Part shown: positions 43,132 to 52,159 of the stretch, in pieces | How the letters are laid out: every line of letters begins with the position of its first letter | Position numbering within the stretch: position 1 is the stretch's first letter | NCBI GenBank assembly: GCA_035718275.1 | Contig: DASTHI010000014.1 | Span: 38,415 to 102,414, forward strand | DNA: 64,000 bases | From: Pseudolabrys sp035718275 | GTDB lineage: Bacteria > Pseudomonadota > Alphaproteobacteria > Rhizobiales > Xanthobacteraceae | Direction of reading: 5' to 3' | The notes under the pieces: model-generated | Databases searched by the model: none | The model's input: only the letters and a program-made list of their open reading frames with translations | What the model was told of the DNA's origin: nothing | Position numbers and translations under genes: made by a program

Positions 43132-44115
43132 ATGTTCCTGGTCACCGGCGGGGCCGGTTTCATCGGATCAAACATCGTGGCAAGCCTCAATGAGGCCGGT
43201 TCGACCGATGTTGTCGTGAGCGACATGCTGGGCCATGGCGACGCGAAGTGGCGCAATCTGGCCAAGCGTCAGATTGTCGATTTGGTGCCACCTGGCGAAC
43301 TTCAAGGCTGGCTTGAGCGCCGCAAGCTCGAGGCCGTCATCCATATGGGGGCGATCTCCGACACCACCGCGACGGACGGCGACCTTGTCATGGAAAACAA
43401 TTTCCGCCTCTCGATTCGGCTGCTCGACTGGTGCACGCAGACCCGGACGCCGTTCCTCTATGCGTCTTCGGCCGCGACCTATGGCGACGGCAGCGAGGGC
43501 TTCGACGACAACTGGTCGTTGGAAGCGTTACGCAGGCTCAAGCCGATGAATCTTTACGGCTGGAGCAAGCATCTGTTCGATCTCGCCGTCGCCGACCGAT
43601 GCGCCAAAGGGGAAAAGATGCCGCCGCATTGGGCCGGGCTCAAGTTCTTCAACGTCTACGGCCCAAACGAGTATCACAAGGGTCACATGGCGAGCGTGCT
43701 TTCCAAGGTGTTCGAGGTCGCGAAGTCCGGAAAGTCCGTGCGGCTGTTCAAGTCCTATCGTGACGGCATTGCCGATGGAGAGCAGCGGCGCGATTTCATT
43801 TACGTCGAGGATGCCGTTTCGGTTCTGCGCTGGCTCCTGCAAGCAACCGGCGTGAACGGAATCTTCAATGTCGGCACCGGGAAGGCAGAGAGCTTCCGTG
43901 ACATGATCGTCGCGATGTTCAAGGCGATGCATCTGCCGGCGAATATCCAATACATCGAGATGCCTCCCGCGATCCGCGGCCAATACCAGTACTTCACGCA
44001 GGCACGCGTCGAACGTCTGCGTCGGGCGGGCTACAATGCCGGCTTCATGCCGATCGAGGCGGCTGTTGCCGACTACGTGACTCGCTACCTCGACCGCGAC
44101 GACCGCTATCGTTGA
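43132..44115 (+). CDS. hldD: ADP-L-glycero-D-manno-heptose 6-epimerase
   Basis: A 327-residue extended SDR enzyme with TGGAGFIGSNIV at the N-terminus, the catalytic Tyr-Lys in NLYGWSKHLFD, and FFNVYGPNEYHKG and QRRDFIYVEDAV typical of HldD. It epimerises ADP-D-glycero- to ADP-L-glycero-manno-heptose. The TGA overlaps the region just before the hldE start, two bases apart, so both are coupled. A 130 bp spacer separates it from divergent waaF and likely holds both promoters. Confidence 0.94.
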   Translation: MFLVTGGAGFIGSNIVASLNEAGSTDVVVSDMLGHGDAKWRNLAKRQIVDLVPPGELQGWLERRKLEAVIHMGAISDTTATDGDLVMENNFRLSIRLLDWCTQTRTPFLYASSAATYGDGSEGFDDNWSLEALRRLKPMNLYGWSKHLFDLAVADRCAKGEKMPPHWAGLKFFNVYGPNEYHKGHMASVLSKVFEVAKSGKSVRLFKSYRDGIADGEQRRDFIYVEDAVSVLRWLLQATGVNGIFNVGTGKAESFRDMIVAMFKAMHLPANIQYIEMPPAIRGQYQYFTQARVERLRRAGYNAGFMPIEAAVADYVTRYLDRDDRYR

Positions 44116-44117
44116 CC

Positions 44118-45599
44118 ATGTACGATTTCGACAAGCATCTTGCCGATCTCACTGAGCAGACCATTCTCTGCATTGGCGACCTGATGCTGGATGAGTTCGT
44201 TTACGGCGAGGTGTCGCGCATCTCGCCGGAAGCGCCGACACCGGTGATTGCGGTCAAGCGTACCGAAACCATGATCGGCGGCGCCGGAAATGTGGCGCGA
44301 AACCTGGTCGCGCTCGGCGCCCGCTGCGTCTTCATCGGCACCGTCGGCGACGACGAGGCTGGACGCGCCTTGCGCAAGTCCCTTGCGGCCAGCCCGCTCA
44401 TCGAATTTCACCTTGTCATCGATGCTTCGCGTCAGACCACGCGCAAGGTTCGCTTCGTGTCGGAGCACCATTCGACGCATCTGCTTCGCGCCGACTGGGA
44501 GACGCCTTCGGCGGTGAACGGCGGCAGCGAGGATGAACTCCTCGGCCATGTCGCAAAGGCTTTGCCCCGCGTCGGGGCCGTTGTCCTCTCGGACTATGCA
44601 AAAGGCGCGCTCACGCCGCGCGTCATTCGCGGTGTGATCGATGCCGCAAACGCGGCCGGCAAGCCCGTCGTGGTCGACCCCAAGGGACGCGACTACGCCA
44701 TCTATCGCGGCGCGACACTCATCACTCCGAACCGGCAGGAGCTTGCCGACGCCGCCCGCAGAGCGGCGAGAACGGGGGAGGAAATCGCCGCGGCGGCGGC
44801 GGAGCTGCGCCAAGCGTTGGCTGCCGATGCCATCCTTGTCACCCGCAGCGAGGAGGGCATGACGCTTGTCACTGATTCGGCCGCCGTCCACGTTCCCGCC
44901 TACGCCGTACGCGTACGCGATGTATCGGGCGCAGGAGATACGGTCGTCGCAGTGCTCGCCGCCATGCTCGCGCTTGGCGCCGATTTTGAATCGGCAATGC
45001 GAGCGGCGAATGCTGCGGCTGCCGTGGTCGTCGGCAAACGAGGCACCGCGACGGCTTCCGTTGCGGAGCTGCGCTCACGCATCCTGCCGGCGGCAACGCT
45101 GGCGCCGGAAGAAAAGATCGTCTTCGACTGGAGCGTCCTCGACGATCATCTTGCCGAGTGGCGCCGGCAGGGACTCCGGGTAGGATTCACCAATGGCTGC
45201 TTCGACCTCTTGCATCCCGGTCACGTCAAGCTGCTCGCCGGCGCGCGGGCAGCCTGCGACCGCCTGATCGTTGGGCTCAACGGCGACGCCTCGGTGACAC
45301 GGCTCAAGGGCGTCGGCCGGCCGGTGCAGCCGGTGCAGTCGCGCGCCGAGGTGCTCGCCGCGCTCGAAGCCGTCGATCTCGTGGCAGTGTTCGACGATGA
45401 CACGCCGGAAAAGCTGATCGCACGTGTGCAGCCGACCGTGCTTGTGAAAGGCGCCGACTACACGCGCGAGCAGGTGGTGGGGCGAGAACTCGTGGAAGCG
45501 ATCGGCGGAGAGATCATCCTGATCGACATCATCCCGGGTCACTCCACGACGTCGATGGTGGAACGCACGCGCGCGTCCAAGGCGCGTTCGTCGCGCTGA
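44118..45599 (+). CDS. hldE: Bifunctional heptose 7-phosphate kinase / heptose 1-phosphate adenylyltransferase
   Basis: A 493-residue fusion. The N-terminal PfkB-type kinase has GEVSRISPEAPTPVI, MIGGAGNVARNL and the catalytic GAGD in RDVSGAGDTVVAV. The C-terminal cytidylyltransferase-like domain has FTNGCFDLLHPGHVKLL and the GADYTREQVVG loop. It makes ADP-D-glycero-heptose, the substrate of HldD. Start ATG 44118 is used, two bases after the hldD stop. Full-length and typical of bifunctional HldE. Confidence 0.95.
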   Translation: MYDFDKHLADLTEQTILCIGDLMLDEFVYGEVSRISPEAPTPVIAVKRTETMIGGAGNVARNLVALGARCVFIGTVGDDEAGRALRKSLAASPLIEFHLVIDASRQTTRKVRFVSEHHSTHLLRADWETPSAVNGGSEDELLGHVAKALPRVGAVVLSDYAKGALTPRVIRGVIDAANAAGKPVVVDPKGRDYAIYRGATLITPNRQELADAARRAARTGEEIAAAAAELRQALAADAILVTRSEEGMTLVTDSAAVHVPAYAVRVRDVSGAGDTVVAVLAAMLALGADFESAMRAANAAAAVVVGKRGTATASVAELRSRILPAATLAPEEKIVFDWSVLDDHLAEWRRQGLRVGFTNGCFDLLHPGHVKLLAGARAACDRLIVGLNGDASVTRLKGVGRPVQPVQSRAEVLAALEAVDLVAVFDDDTPEKLIARVQPTVLVKGADYTREQVVGRELVEAIGGEIILIDIIPGHSTTSMVERTRASKARSSR

Positions 45600-45611
45600 A
45601 AGTCTGCGTCC

Positions 45612-46313
45612 TTGTCTGAACGTGCGCCCGATCACGAGATGCGGCTCGTCGCCGCGTTCTTCGGCGACAGGACCGGCTATTTCGTCGAGGTGGGCGCGAA
45701 CGATCCCAAAGAGCGCTCGCAGACATGGCACCTCGAGCACGCCGGTTGGACCGGCGTGCTGGTCGAGCCGCAGCCTGAGCTTGCGGCAAGTCTGCGCGCG
45801 TTGCGCCGCGCGAAGGTTTTCGAGGCCGCCTGCTCCTCGCCGGAAAATGCCGGCCGCATGATGCCGCTGCATGTGGCGGGTCCGCTCTCTTCGCTTGACC
45901 GCCTGCGCATGGCGCCCGGCGCAACGCCGGAGGCGGTGATCAGTGTGCCGGTCCGCACCCTTGACAGCATCCTGGATGAGGCGGGAACGCCGGCCGCATT
46001 CGACTTTCTGTCGATCGATGTCGAGGGCCACGAGATCGAGGTGCTGCGCGGTTTCGATATCGCACGCTGGCGGCCTCGGCTGATTCTGATCGAGGACCAC
46101 GTGTCGGATCTTTCCAAGCACCGTTACCTGCGTGCCGCGGGATACCGCATCGTGCGCCGTTATGAGAACAATGGCTGGTATGTGCCGCAAGAATCGGCGG
46201 TCACCTGCGCATGGAGCGAGCGGTGGGAAATCGTGCGCAAGTATTATCTCGCACTACCGTTCCGCATGCTGCGGAATTTTTCGCGTCGCCTTCGCAAGCC
46301 GCTCAGGACTTAG
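45612..46313 (+). CDS. FkbM-family methyltransferase
   Basis: A 233-residue SAM-dependent methyltransferase. The SAM motif is GYFVEVGANDP, DFLSIDVEGHEIEVLRGFD carries the conserved post-motif, and IEDHVSD follows. The start is a TTG (45612) twelve bases after hldE; ATG 45639 (MRLVAA) is an alternative. The family O-methylates sugars and other hydroxyls; here a core or O-chain sugar is likely. It ends overlapping the end of the convergent glycosyltransferase by 11 bp. Confidence 0.82.
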   Translation: MSERAPDHEMRLVAAFFGDRTGYFVEVGANDPKERSQTWHLEHAGWTGVLVEPQPELAASLRALRRAKVFEAACSSPENAGRMMPLHVAGPLSSLDRLRMAPGATPEAVISVPVRTLDSILDEAGTPAAFDFLSIDVEGHEIEVLRGFDIARWRPRLILIEDHVSDLSKHRYLRAAGYRIVRRYENNGWYVPQESAVTCAWSERWEIVRKYYLALPFRMLRNFSRRLRKPLRT

Positions 46314-47097
46314 CGACACGGCGAAGCGGTGAGGTGGGCGGCAGCTCCCAGCCTTGTGACTGCTCGTATCGTTTCGCGTAGCGATAGAAGGTGCCCTCGA
46401 AATTGCCGAACGCGATAACGAATCCGGCCCAGCCGTCAATAAAGCCAAGCTTGAAGATATAATGCTTGAGGAATGACCAGAGGCCGTGTCCGAGCGCGCC
46501 GGCCATCGACACGCGTTTGCCCGCGAGCTTGTCTGCGCCCAGCGTGGAATAGCGATTCATTTTCCTGATGACTTCCTCGAGATTGCGGAAAGGAACCTGC
46601 CAGATCGCGTTGCGCAAATGCCCCACCTTGCGCCCGCCGAGCACCTCGAAACCCTCGTGCACCGGTTCGAGCGTGTAGCGCAGGCTTCCCTTGCGGAAGA
46701 GCTGTGGCTGACGGTAGTTCGGATACCAGCCCGAGCCGCGGATCCAGCGTCCCATCATGAAGCTCCGCCGAGGCACCATGTAGATCTCGTGCGCCGGGGT
46801 GTTCGCCAGCAGCGTAAGGATCTCGTCGCGCACGCTTTCCGTGCAGCGCTCGTCGGCATCGAGGCTGAAGATCCAATCATGACTGCAGACTTCGATCGCC
46901 CGATTGCGCAGCTCGCCGAACCCCTTGAATGGCACCTCGACAACGCGCGCGCCGAGCGAGCGGGCAATCTCCGCGGTGCGGTCGGTGCTGAATGAATCGA
47001 CGACGACGACCTCGTCGGCCCACAGCACGCTGGACACCGCAGCCTCGATCTTTTCCGCCTCGTTATAGGTGAGAATATAGGCTGATATTTTCTGCAT
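46303..47097 (-). CDS. LPS core glycosyltransferase, WaaE/KdtX-like (GT2)
   Basis: A 264-residue inverting GT-A enzyme from ATG 47097 (MQKISAYILTYNEAEKIE). It has DEVVVVDSFSTDRTAEIA, the DxD equivalent SLDADER, and the downstream VPRRSFMMGRWIRGSGWYP of the WaaE/KdtX group, which adds a glucose-like residue to heptose I or Kdo. The C-terminal helix-rich segment may associate with the membrane. The gene is isolated on the minus strand among plus-strand LPS genes. Confidence 0.82.
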   Translation of the reverse strand: MQKISAYILTYNEAEKIEAAVSSVLWADEVVVVDSFSTDRTAEIARSLGARVVEVPFKGFGELRNRAIEVCSHDWIFSLDADERCTESVRDEILTLLANTPAHEIYMVPRRSFMMGRWIRGSGWYPNYRQPQLFRKGSLRYTLEPVHEGFEVLGGRKVGHLRNAIWQVPFRNLEEVIRKMNRYSTLGADKLAGKRVSMAGALGHGLWSFLKHYIFKLGFIDGWAGFVIAFGNFEGTFYRYAKRYEQSQGWELPPTSPLRRVAKS

Positions 47098-47219
47098 GGC
47101 CGGATGAACGCCTGTACGGCTCGAATTGAAAGCCGGGCAAGGTAGCACCGGGCGCGGCGCTATCCCTAGGGGTTTGTCGGCCCGGATGACTTCGGTTAAA
47201 GGCGGGAGGAGAGGGCGCC

Positions 47220-48065
47220 GTGGCCGAGCTGATCTCCATCATCGTTACCACTTTCAACCGCGAGGACGCACTCGATGCGGTCCTCCGATCGCTCGCGCGG
47301 CAGACAGATACGGACTTCGAGGTGATCGTTGCCGACGACGGCTCCGGTCCCGCCACGGCGAGTTTGATCGGCCAATGGAAGCCCAAATTCGACGGGCGGC
47401 TCTATCATGTCTGGCATGCCGACGAGGGCTTTCGCGCCGCCGAGATTCGCAACCGCGCGATCCTGGCCGCGCGCGGCAGCTATTGTATTTTCCTCGACGG
47501 CGACTGCGTCGCGCGGCCGGATTTCGTCGCGATGCACCGGAGACTTGCAGAGCGCGGTTCGTTCGTGACGGGCAATCGCGTCCTGCTCTCGCCTTCGCTC
47601 ACCGCGAAAGTGCTGGAGCAAAAGCTCGCCGTCGAAAGCTGGAGTTTGGTCCGCTGGATTGCCGAGCGCCTGCGCGGCGGTACCAATCGCCTTTCCGCGG
47701 TCTTGCGCGTTCCGCTCGGTCCACTGCGCGGGATTCGGAAAGGCAGCTGGCAGGGCGCGCGCTCCTGCAATCTCGCGGTCTGGCGCTCCGATCTTGAGCG
47801 CGTCGACGGCTTTGATGCAGCGTATAGCGGGTGGGGCAAGGAGGATTCGGACATCATCGCGCGGCTGCTGCATGCCGGGGTCCGCCGCAAGGACGGAGTG
47901 TTTGCGACCGGCGTCATTCATCTCTGGCATGCGGGCGCCGACCGCTCGCGGCTGTCCGCGAACGAAGGCAAATTGGCCGGCACGCTCGCTGATGGCCGCA
48001 TTCGCGCGCAACAGGGGCTGTCCTCGCTTTCGATTGGTGCACAGCCGATGAAAAGCCGGGGTTGA
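47220..48065 (+). CDS. Glycosyltransferase family 2 with C-terminal galactosyltransferase-like domain
   Basis: A 281-residue GT2 protein starting with GTG 47220. It has ISIIVTTFNREDALDAVL and FEVIVADDGS, the FLDGDCVARPDF DxD, and in the last third YSGWGKEDSDIIARLLHAG, the ED motif of the Glyco_transf_7C domain. It would add a hexose to the LPS outer core or O-chain from a nucleotide sugar. Its stop overlaps the upstream region of waaL by a few bases, so the two are probably one unit. Confidence 0.84.
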   Translation: MAELISIIVTTFNREDALDAVLRSLARQTDTDFEVIVADDGSGPATASLIGQWKPKFDGRLYHVWHADEGFRAAEIRNRAILAARGSYCIFLDGDCVARPDFVAMHRRLAERGSFVTGNRVLLSPSLTAKVLEQKLAVESWSLVRWIAERLRGGTNRLSAVLRVPLGPLRGIRKGSWQGARSCNLAVWRSDLERVDGFDAAYSGWGKEDSDIIARLLHAGVRRKDGVFATGVIHLWHAGADRSRLSANEGKLAGTLADGRIRAQQGLSSLSIGAQPMKSRG

Positions 48066-48067
48066 CG

Positions 48068-49315
48068 ATGGCGCCAAGCAGGCTTCGCTTCAGCCGCGAA
48101 CGGCTCGCGGGCCTCGCCGATGCTTTTGTCATCGCCATCGCGGTCTCGCTTCCGTGGTCGACGTCGGCAACCGGCATCCTTGTGGCTGCCTGGGCCGCCG
48201 CTCTATTTCCGGTGGTCGATTGGAGCGGGCTGCGCCGCACGATCATGACGCCTGCTGGAGGATTTCCGGTTGTGCTTGTCGTCCTGGGCATTGCCGGAAT
48301 GCTGTGGGCCGATGTGAGCCTTGTCGAGCGCTGGAAGGGGCTCGATTCTTTTCTCAAGCTTCTGGCGATTCCATTGCTGCTCGTTCAGTTTCGTGCATCC
48401 GACCGGGGAATATGGGTGTTTGCGGGCTATCTCGCCTCCTGCGTCGTCCTGCTGGCGGCAAGTACGGTTGTGATCGCGATTCCTCCACTGGCGCGCTCGC
48501 TGCTCCACGTGGACTACACGCTGGTGAAGAACGGAGCCACTCAAAGCGGCGAGTTCGTCACCTGCATTTTTGGCATGCTCTATCTTGTGGTCGATGCCTG
48601 GGAGCGACGGGACAGAGCGCGGGTGATCGCTTGCGCCACGATCATTCTTGCGATGCTGGCCAGCATCGTTTTCGTAGCGACCGGACGAACGGCGCTGCTT
48701 GTCGCGCTGGTGCTTCTCGTTGTTTTTGCTATCAAGAGGCTTAGTGCACGCGGCGTATTACTCTTGCTTGTTGCGGTCGTTGTTCTCGGCGCCATCGGCT
48801 GGACGTCATCGCCGTATTTGCAGCAGCGCACCACCGCGATCTGGACCGATCTGGAGCGATACAAAGCGGAGGAAACGGTTACGTCCTCCGGCGAACGGCT
48901 CGTGTTCTGGAAGAAGTCCATCGACTTCATCTCTCAGGCGCCCGTCATCGGTCACGGCACCGGAACGATCCGCTCGCTTTTTGAGAAATCCGCGACCGGA
49001 AGAAGCGGCGCCGCCGGCGAGATCTCAACCAACCCGCACAATCAGACCTTTGCTGTCGGCATCCAGCTCGGGCTTATCGGCATCGCCGCGCTCTGGGCGA
49101 TGTGGATCGCACATCTCATGCTTTTTCGCGGCGACGGGCTTGCCGCCTGGATCGGCCTCACCGTCGTCGTGCAGAATTTCGTCGGGTCGCTGTTCAATTC
49201 GCACGTATTCGATTTCACCCAAGGTTGGGTCTATGCGATCGGGGTCGGCGTTGCGGGCGCCATGGTGTACGGTCAAGTTGAAAAAAGCACTCGACCTGCC
49301 CAGAGCAAGCACTAA
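48068..49315 (+). CDS. waaL: O-antigen ligase-like membrane protein
   Basis: A 415-residue polytopic membrane protein of about eleven hydrophobic helices, from ATG 48068, two bases after the upstream stop. A Wzy_C-type core is visible with RLVFWKKSIDFISQAPVIGHG in the large periplasmic loop and the NPHNQTF motif, in which the His and the preceding Arg are functional in WaaL. It would transfer undecaprenyl-linked polysaccharide to lipid A-core. It might instead ligate other surface glycans. Next, 195 bp without a visible gene precede ino1. Confidence 0.8.
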   Translation: MAPSRLRFSRERLAGLADAFVIAIAVSLPWSTSATGILVAAWAAALFPVVDWSGLRRTIMTPAGGFPVVLVVLGIAGMLWADVSLVERWKGLDSFLKLLAIPLLLVQFRASDRGIWVFAGYLASCVVLLAASTVVIAIPPLARSLLHVDYTLVKNGATQSGEFVTCIFGMLYLVVDAWERRDRARVIACATIILAMLASIVFVATGRTALLVALVLLVVFAIKRLSARGVLLLLVAVVVLGAIGWTSSPYLQQRTTAIWTDLERYKAEETVTSSGERLVFWKKSIDFISQAPVIGHGTGTIRSLFEKSATGRSGAAGEISTNPHNQTFAVGIQLGLIGIAALWAMWIAHLMLFRGDGLAAWIGLTVVVQNFVGSLFNSHVFDFTQGWVYAIGVGVAGAMVYGQVEKSTRPAQSKH

Positions 49316-49510
49316 TCCACATTCTGCTCCCGGTCATGTTCGGCAACGGCGTTTCTTCGAGGGCGAGGAAATATCCGCCATTCTGATGGTTCCGGTGTCA
49401 CAAACGATGTTGCCCACTTCATCAATTCAATATCAGCGTTGAGAACTATGTTTCGGCTTGTCAGAAGCCAGCTGACCGACGAATAATGATTTTTTGGGGG
49501 GTTGAGTGGC

Positions 49511-50659
49511 ATGCCTGAAAGCATCAAAGTTGCCATCGCCGGGGTCGGCAATTGCGCCAGTGCCCTGGTACAGGGCGTAGAATACTACCGGGATCGTCAA
49601 GGCGCAGCGCTCGAAGGCGTAATGCGTCCATCGATCGGAGGATTTCGCTGCAGCGACGTCGAATTCGTAGCAGCGTTCGACGTGGACCGCCGAAAGGTGG
49701 GCCGCCCATTGGAAGAAGCAATTTTCGCAAAGCCCAATTGTACGCGCATCTTCCAGAGCGCCCTGCCGGTTTCCAATGTCATTGTGCAAGCCGCTCCAGT
49801 GCTGGACGGCATCGCCGCGCATATGGCCGACTATCCGGATGAGGCTGCGTTTCGTGCCGTGGATCTCGAGCCGACGGACATCGTTGCCGCGCTGCGCGCG
49901 TCAAAAGCGGAAGTGCTCGTCTGCTATCTGCCGGTTGGCTCAGAGCGCGCCGTCAAGCATTACGCACAAGCCTGCCTGGATGCAGGCGTCGCCATGGTCA
50001 ATTGCGTTCCCGTGTTCCTTGCATCGGATCGCACCTGGGCAGCCAAATTCAGGGACGCCGGTCTTCCAATCATCGGCGACGATATCAAGAGCCAGGTCGG
50101 CGCAACCATCGTTCACCGCGCATTGGCGCGTCTGTTTGCCGATCGCGGCGTCACTCTCAACCGCACCTATCAACTCAACACCGGAGGCAACACCGACTTC
50201 CTCAACATGCTTGAGAGAAGCCGGCTGAAGTCAAAAAAGATTTCCAAGACCGAATCCGTGCAGTCGCAGTTGGACGAGCGACTCGATGCGCGCGATATCC
50301 ATATTGGACCTTCAGATTACGTCCCGTGGCAGCAGGATAACAAAGTGTGCTTCATTCGCATGGAAGGCCACGGCTTTGGACAAGCGCCGATCGAGCTCGA
50401 GTTGCGGTTGTCTGTAGAGGACTCGCCAAACAGCGCCGGCGTTGTCATCGATGCCATCCGATGCGCGAAACTGGCGCTGCAGCGTGGCGAGGCTGGTGCT
50501 CTTGAAGCGCCCAGCGCCTACTACATGAAAAGTCCGCCGCGGCAACTGCGTGACAGTGTTGCTCTGGAGGCGTGCAGCGCTTTCATTGACAACCGTCCCT
50601 TCGATTTTCCCGGCGACGAATTGGTGAAAAAGGTCGTCTCCGGCCCGCAACGCTCGTGA
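49511..50659 (+). CDS. ino1: L-myo-inositol-1-phosphate synthase (actinobacterial type)
   Basis: A 382-residue NAD-dependent synthase that turns glucose 6-phosphate into L-myo-inositol 1-phosphate. VAIAGVGNCASALVQGVEYY is the Rossmann motif, DDIKSQVGATI and LNTGGNTDFLNMLERSRLKS hold the substrate-binding lysines, and MKSPPRQL closes the C-terminus. The sequence follows the mycobacterial Ino1 pattern all along its length, unlike the long eukaryotic enzyme. ATG 49511 follows a GGGGGG run. It heads a plus-strand operon of six genes. Proteobacteria seldom make inositol de novo, so transfer from an actinobacterium is possible. Confidence 0.92.
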   Translation: MPESIKVAIAGVGNCASALVQGVEYYRDRQGAALEGVMRPSIGGFRCSDVEFVAAFDVDRRKVGRPLEEAIFAKPNCTRIFQSALPVSNVIVQAAPVLDGIAAHMADYPDEAAFRAVDLEPTDIVAALRASKAEVLVCYLPVGSERAVKHYAQACLDAGVAMVNCVPVFLASDRTWAAKFRDAGLPIIGDDIKSQVGATIVHRALARLFADRGVTLNRTYQLNTGGNTDFLNMLERSRLKSKKISKTESVQSQLDERLDARDIHIGPSDYVPWQQDNKVCFIRMEGHGFGQAPIELELRLSVEDSPNSAGVVIDAIRCAKLALQRGEAGALEAPSAYYMKSPPRQLRDSVALEACSAFIDNRPFDFPGDELVKKVVSGPQRS

Positions 50660-50711
50660 CTGCTTCGTATGGGCACGGGAAACCCAGTGCTCAGCGACCA
50701 GCGAGGCAGCA

Positions 50712-51425
50712 ATGAATGGGCCTGTTGAAACGCTGCTGTTCGATTTCGGCGGCACGCTCGACGCTAACGGCGTTGCCTGGAAGGAGCGCTTCCACGCCCT
50801 CTATCGCGGCGAAGGCGTGGACATGGAAGGCGATGCTTTTGCGCCTGTCTATTACGCTGCGGACGACCCGCTTGTCGGTACGTTGCCGCCCGCAACAAAT
50901 CTTGCCGAGACAGTCCATGCGCTGGTCGCGAACCTTGAAAGAGAGCTGGCAGGCCAACATGACTGGCATTGCGCAACCAGCCCTGAGAGCGGCGCGGATC
51001 GTCCCGGGCGGATCGCTACCGGATTCCTGACGGAGGCCAATGCCGCCTTCGATCGCAACCGGCCAATTCTTAAGGTGCTGAGCGACCGTTACCGGCTCGG
51101 TATCGTGTCGAATTTTTACGGCAATCTCGAAGCGGTATGCGAAAGCGCAGGCTTGTGCTCATATTTCAAGGTGATGGTCGACAGCTATTGCGTTGGCGCA
51201 GACAAGCCCGATCCGGCGATCTTTCGGTCGGCGCTCGAGAGGCTTGATGCGACGCCAGAGACGACCGTGCTGATCGGCGATTCACTGCGCCGCGACGGCG
51301 AAGGCGCCCATCGGATGGGCATGAGCTTCATCTGGATAGCGCCTGAACACGTTCTCGCCGGCGAACAGCGAAGCAAGGTGGAATACGCGGTCAGCGATTT
51401 GCGAGATCTTGCGAAGTTCCTTTAA
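50712..51425 (+). CDS. HAD-superfamily hydrolase, possible phosphatase
   Basis: A 237-residue HAD hydrolase. The nucleophile motif is LLFDFGGTLD, with Gly in place of the usual second Asp of phosphatases. The following motifs are GIVSNFYGN (Ser/Asn), KPDPAIF (Lys) and IGDSLRRDGEGA (acidic pair). The lack of the second Asp leaves room for dephosphorylation, or for a different HAD reaction. Its stop overlaps the nucleotidyltransferase start (TAATG). In the inositol cluster it may dephosphorylate an inositol phosphate or an aminated intermediate; this is inference. Confidence 0.75.
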   Translation: MNGPVETLLFDFGGTLDANGVAWKERFHALYRGEGVDMEGDAFAPVYYAADDPLVGTLPPATNLAETVHALVANLERELAGQHDWHCATSPESGADRPGRIATGFLTEANAAFDRNRPILKVLSDRYRLGIVSNFYGNLEAVCESAGLCSYFKVMVDSYCVGADKPDPAIFRSALERLDATPETTVLIGDSLRRDGEGAHRMGMSFIWIAPEHVLAGEQRSKVEYAVSDLRDLAKFL

Positions 51426-52159
51426 TGCACAGCACGATCGCACATCCCGGTCTCCAGGGAGGCATCATTGCCGCAGGCGAGGGCAGCCGTCTCCGAGCCG
51501 ACGGATTTGGCGTGAGCAAGCCGATGGTGCCGGTCGGAGGCCGCCCCCTGATCGATCACGCTCTCGACCGGTTTCGCTGCGTCGGTGTCCGGCGCCTCGT
51601 CATCATTATCAACGAAAAAAGCGATGATTGTCGCGCTTGGCTCGACGCTCACGCACGCGATTTCGATCTCGAGATGATCGTTCGTAACACGCAATCCTCC
51701 TTTGCGAGCTTCCAACTGGTAGCGAGACGCTTGTTCAACAGCCCGGCGGTCATCACGACCGTCGATTCAGTCGTAGCCCTCGATGATTTCAAAATCTTTG
51801 TGCAGTCCGCCTCGGCATTTGCGAAAAACGCAAACGCAGTGGTCCTGGGTGTCACCGATCATGTGGACGATGAAAATCCGCTGTGGGTGGAGCTCGATGC
51901 TTCGGACGGGCGGGTCCGTCAAATCGGGGCCGGCAGCGGGACTCATGTGACGGCCGGATTTTATTGGATTGGAAGCAAAGGATTTCGTGAGCCTGGCCGA
52001 AACTTCGCGCGGTTGCGCGACTATCTCGGATGGCTCGTGAGCGAGGGGCAGCCCGTTTACGGCGTCGCCTTGCCACGCGTATTCGACATTGACCGCGCGG
52101 GCGATGTCGTCGCCGCGGAACGGGCAGGTCTCGTGAGCCTGCGCGAGAATTCGCCATGA
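51425..52159 (+). CDS. Nucleotidyltransferase (NTP-transferase family), candidate inositol-phosphate cytidylyltransferase
   Basis: A 244-residue sugar-phosphate nucleotidyltransferase fold. The nucleotide loop is GGIIAAGEGSRLRADGFGVS and the catalytic lysine follows in SKPMVPVGGRPL. DSVVALDD, inside VITTVDSVVALDDF, provides a metal-binding acidic centre. ATG 51425 overlaps the HAD stop by one base and its TGA overlaps the next start by 4 bp. The adjacent inositol-phosphate synthase and CDP-alcohol phosphotransferase suggest it makes CDP-inositol (or a related CDP-alcohol); substrate and nucleotide are not visible from the sequence. Confidence 0.75.
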   Translation: MHSTIAHPGLQGGIIAAGEGSRLRADGFGVSKPMVPVGGRPLIDHALDRFRCVGVRRLVIIINEKSDDCRAWLDAHARDFDLEMIVRNTQSSFASFQLVARRLFNSPAVITTVDSVVALDDFKIFVQSASAFAKNANAVVLGVTDHVDDENPLWVELDASDGRVRQIGAGSGTHVTAGFYWIGSKGFREPGRNFARLRDYLGWLVSEGQPVYGVALPRVFDIDRAGDVVAAERAGLVSLRENSP

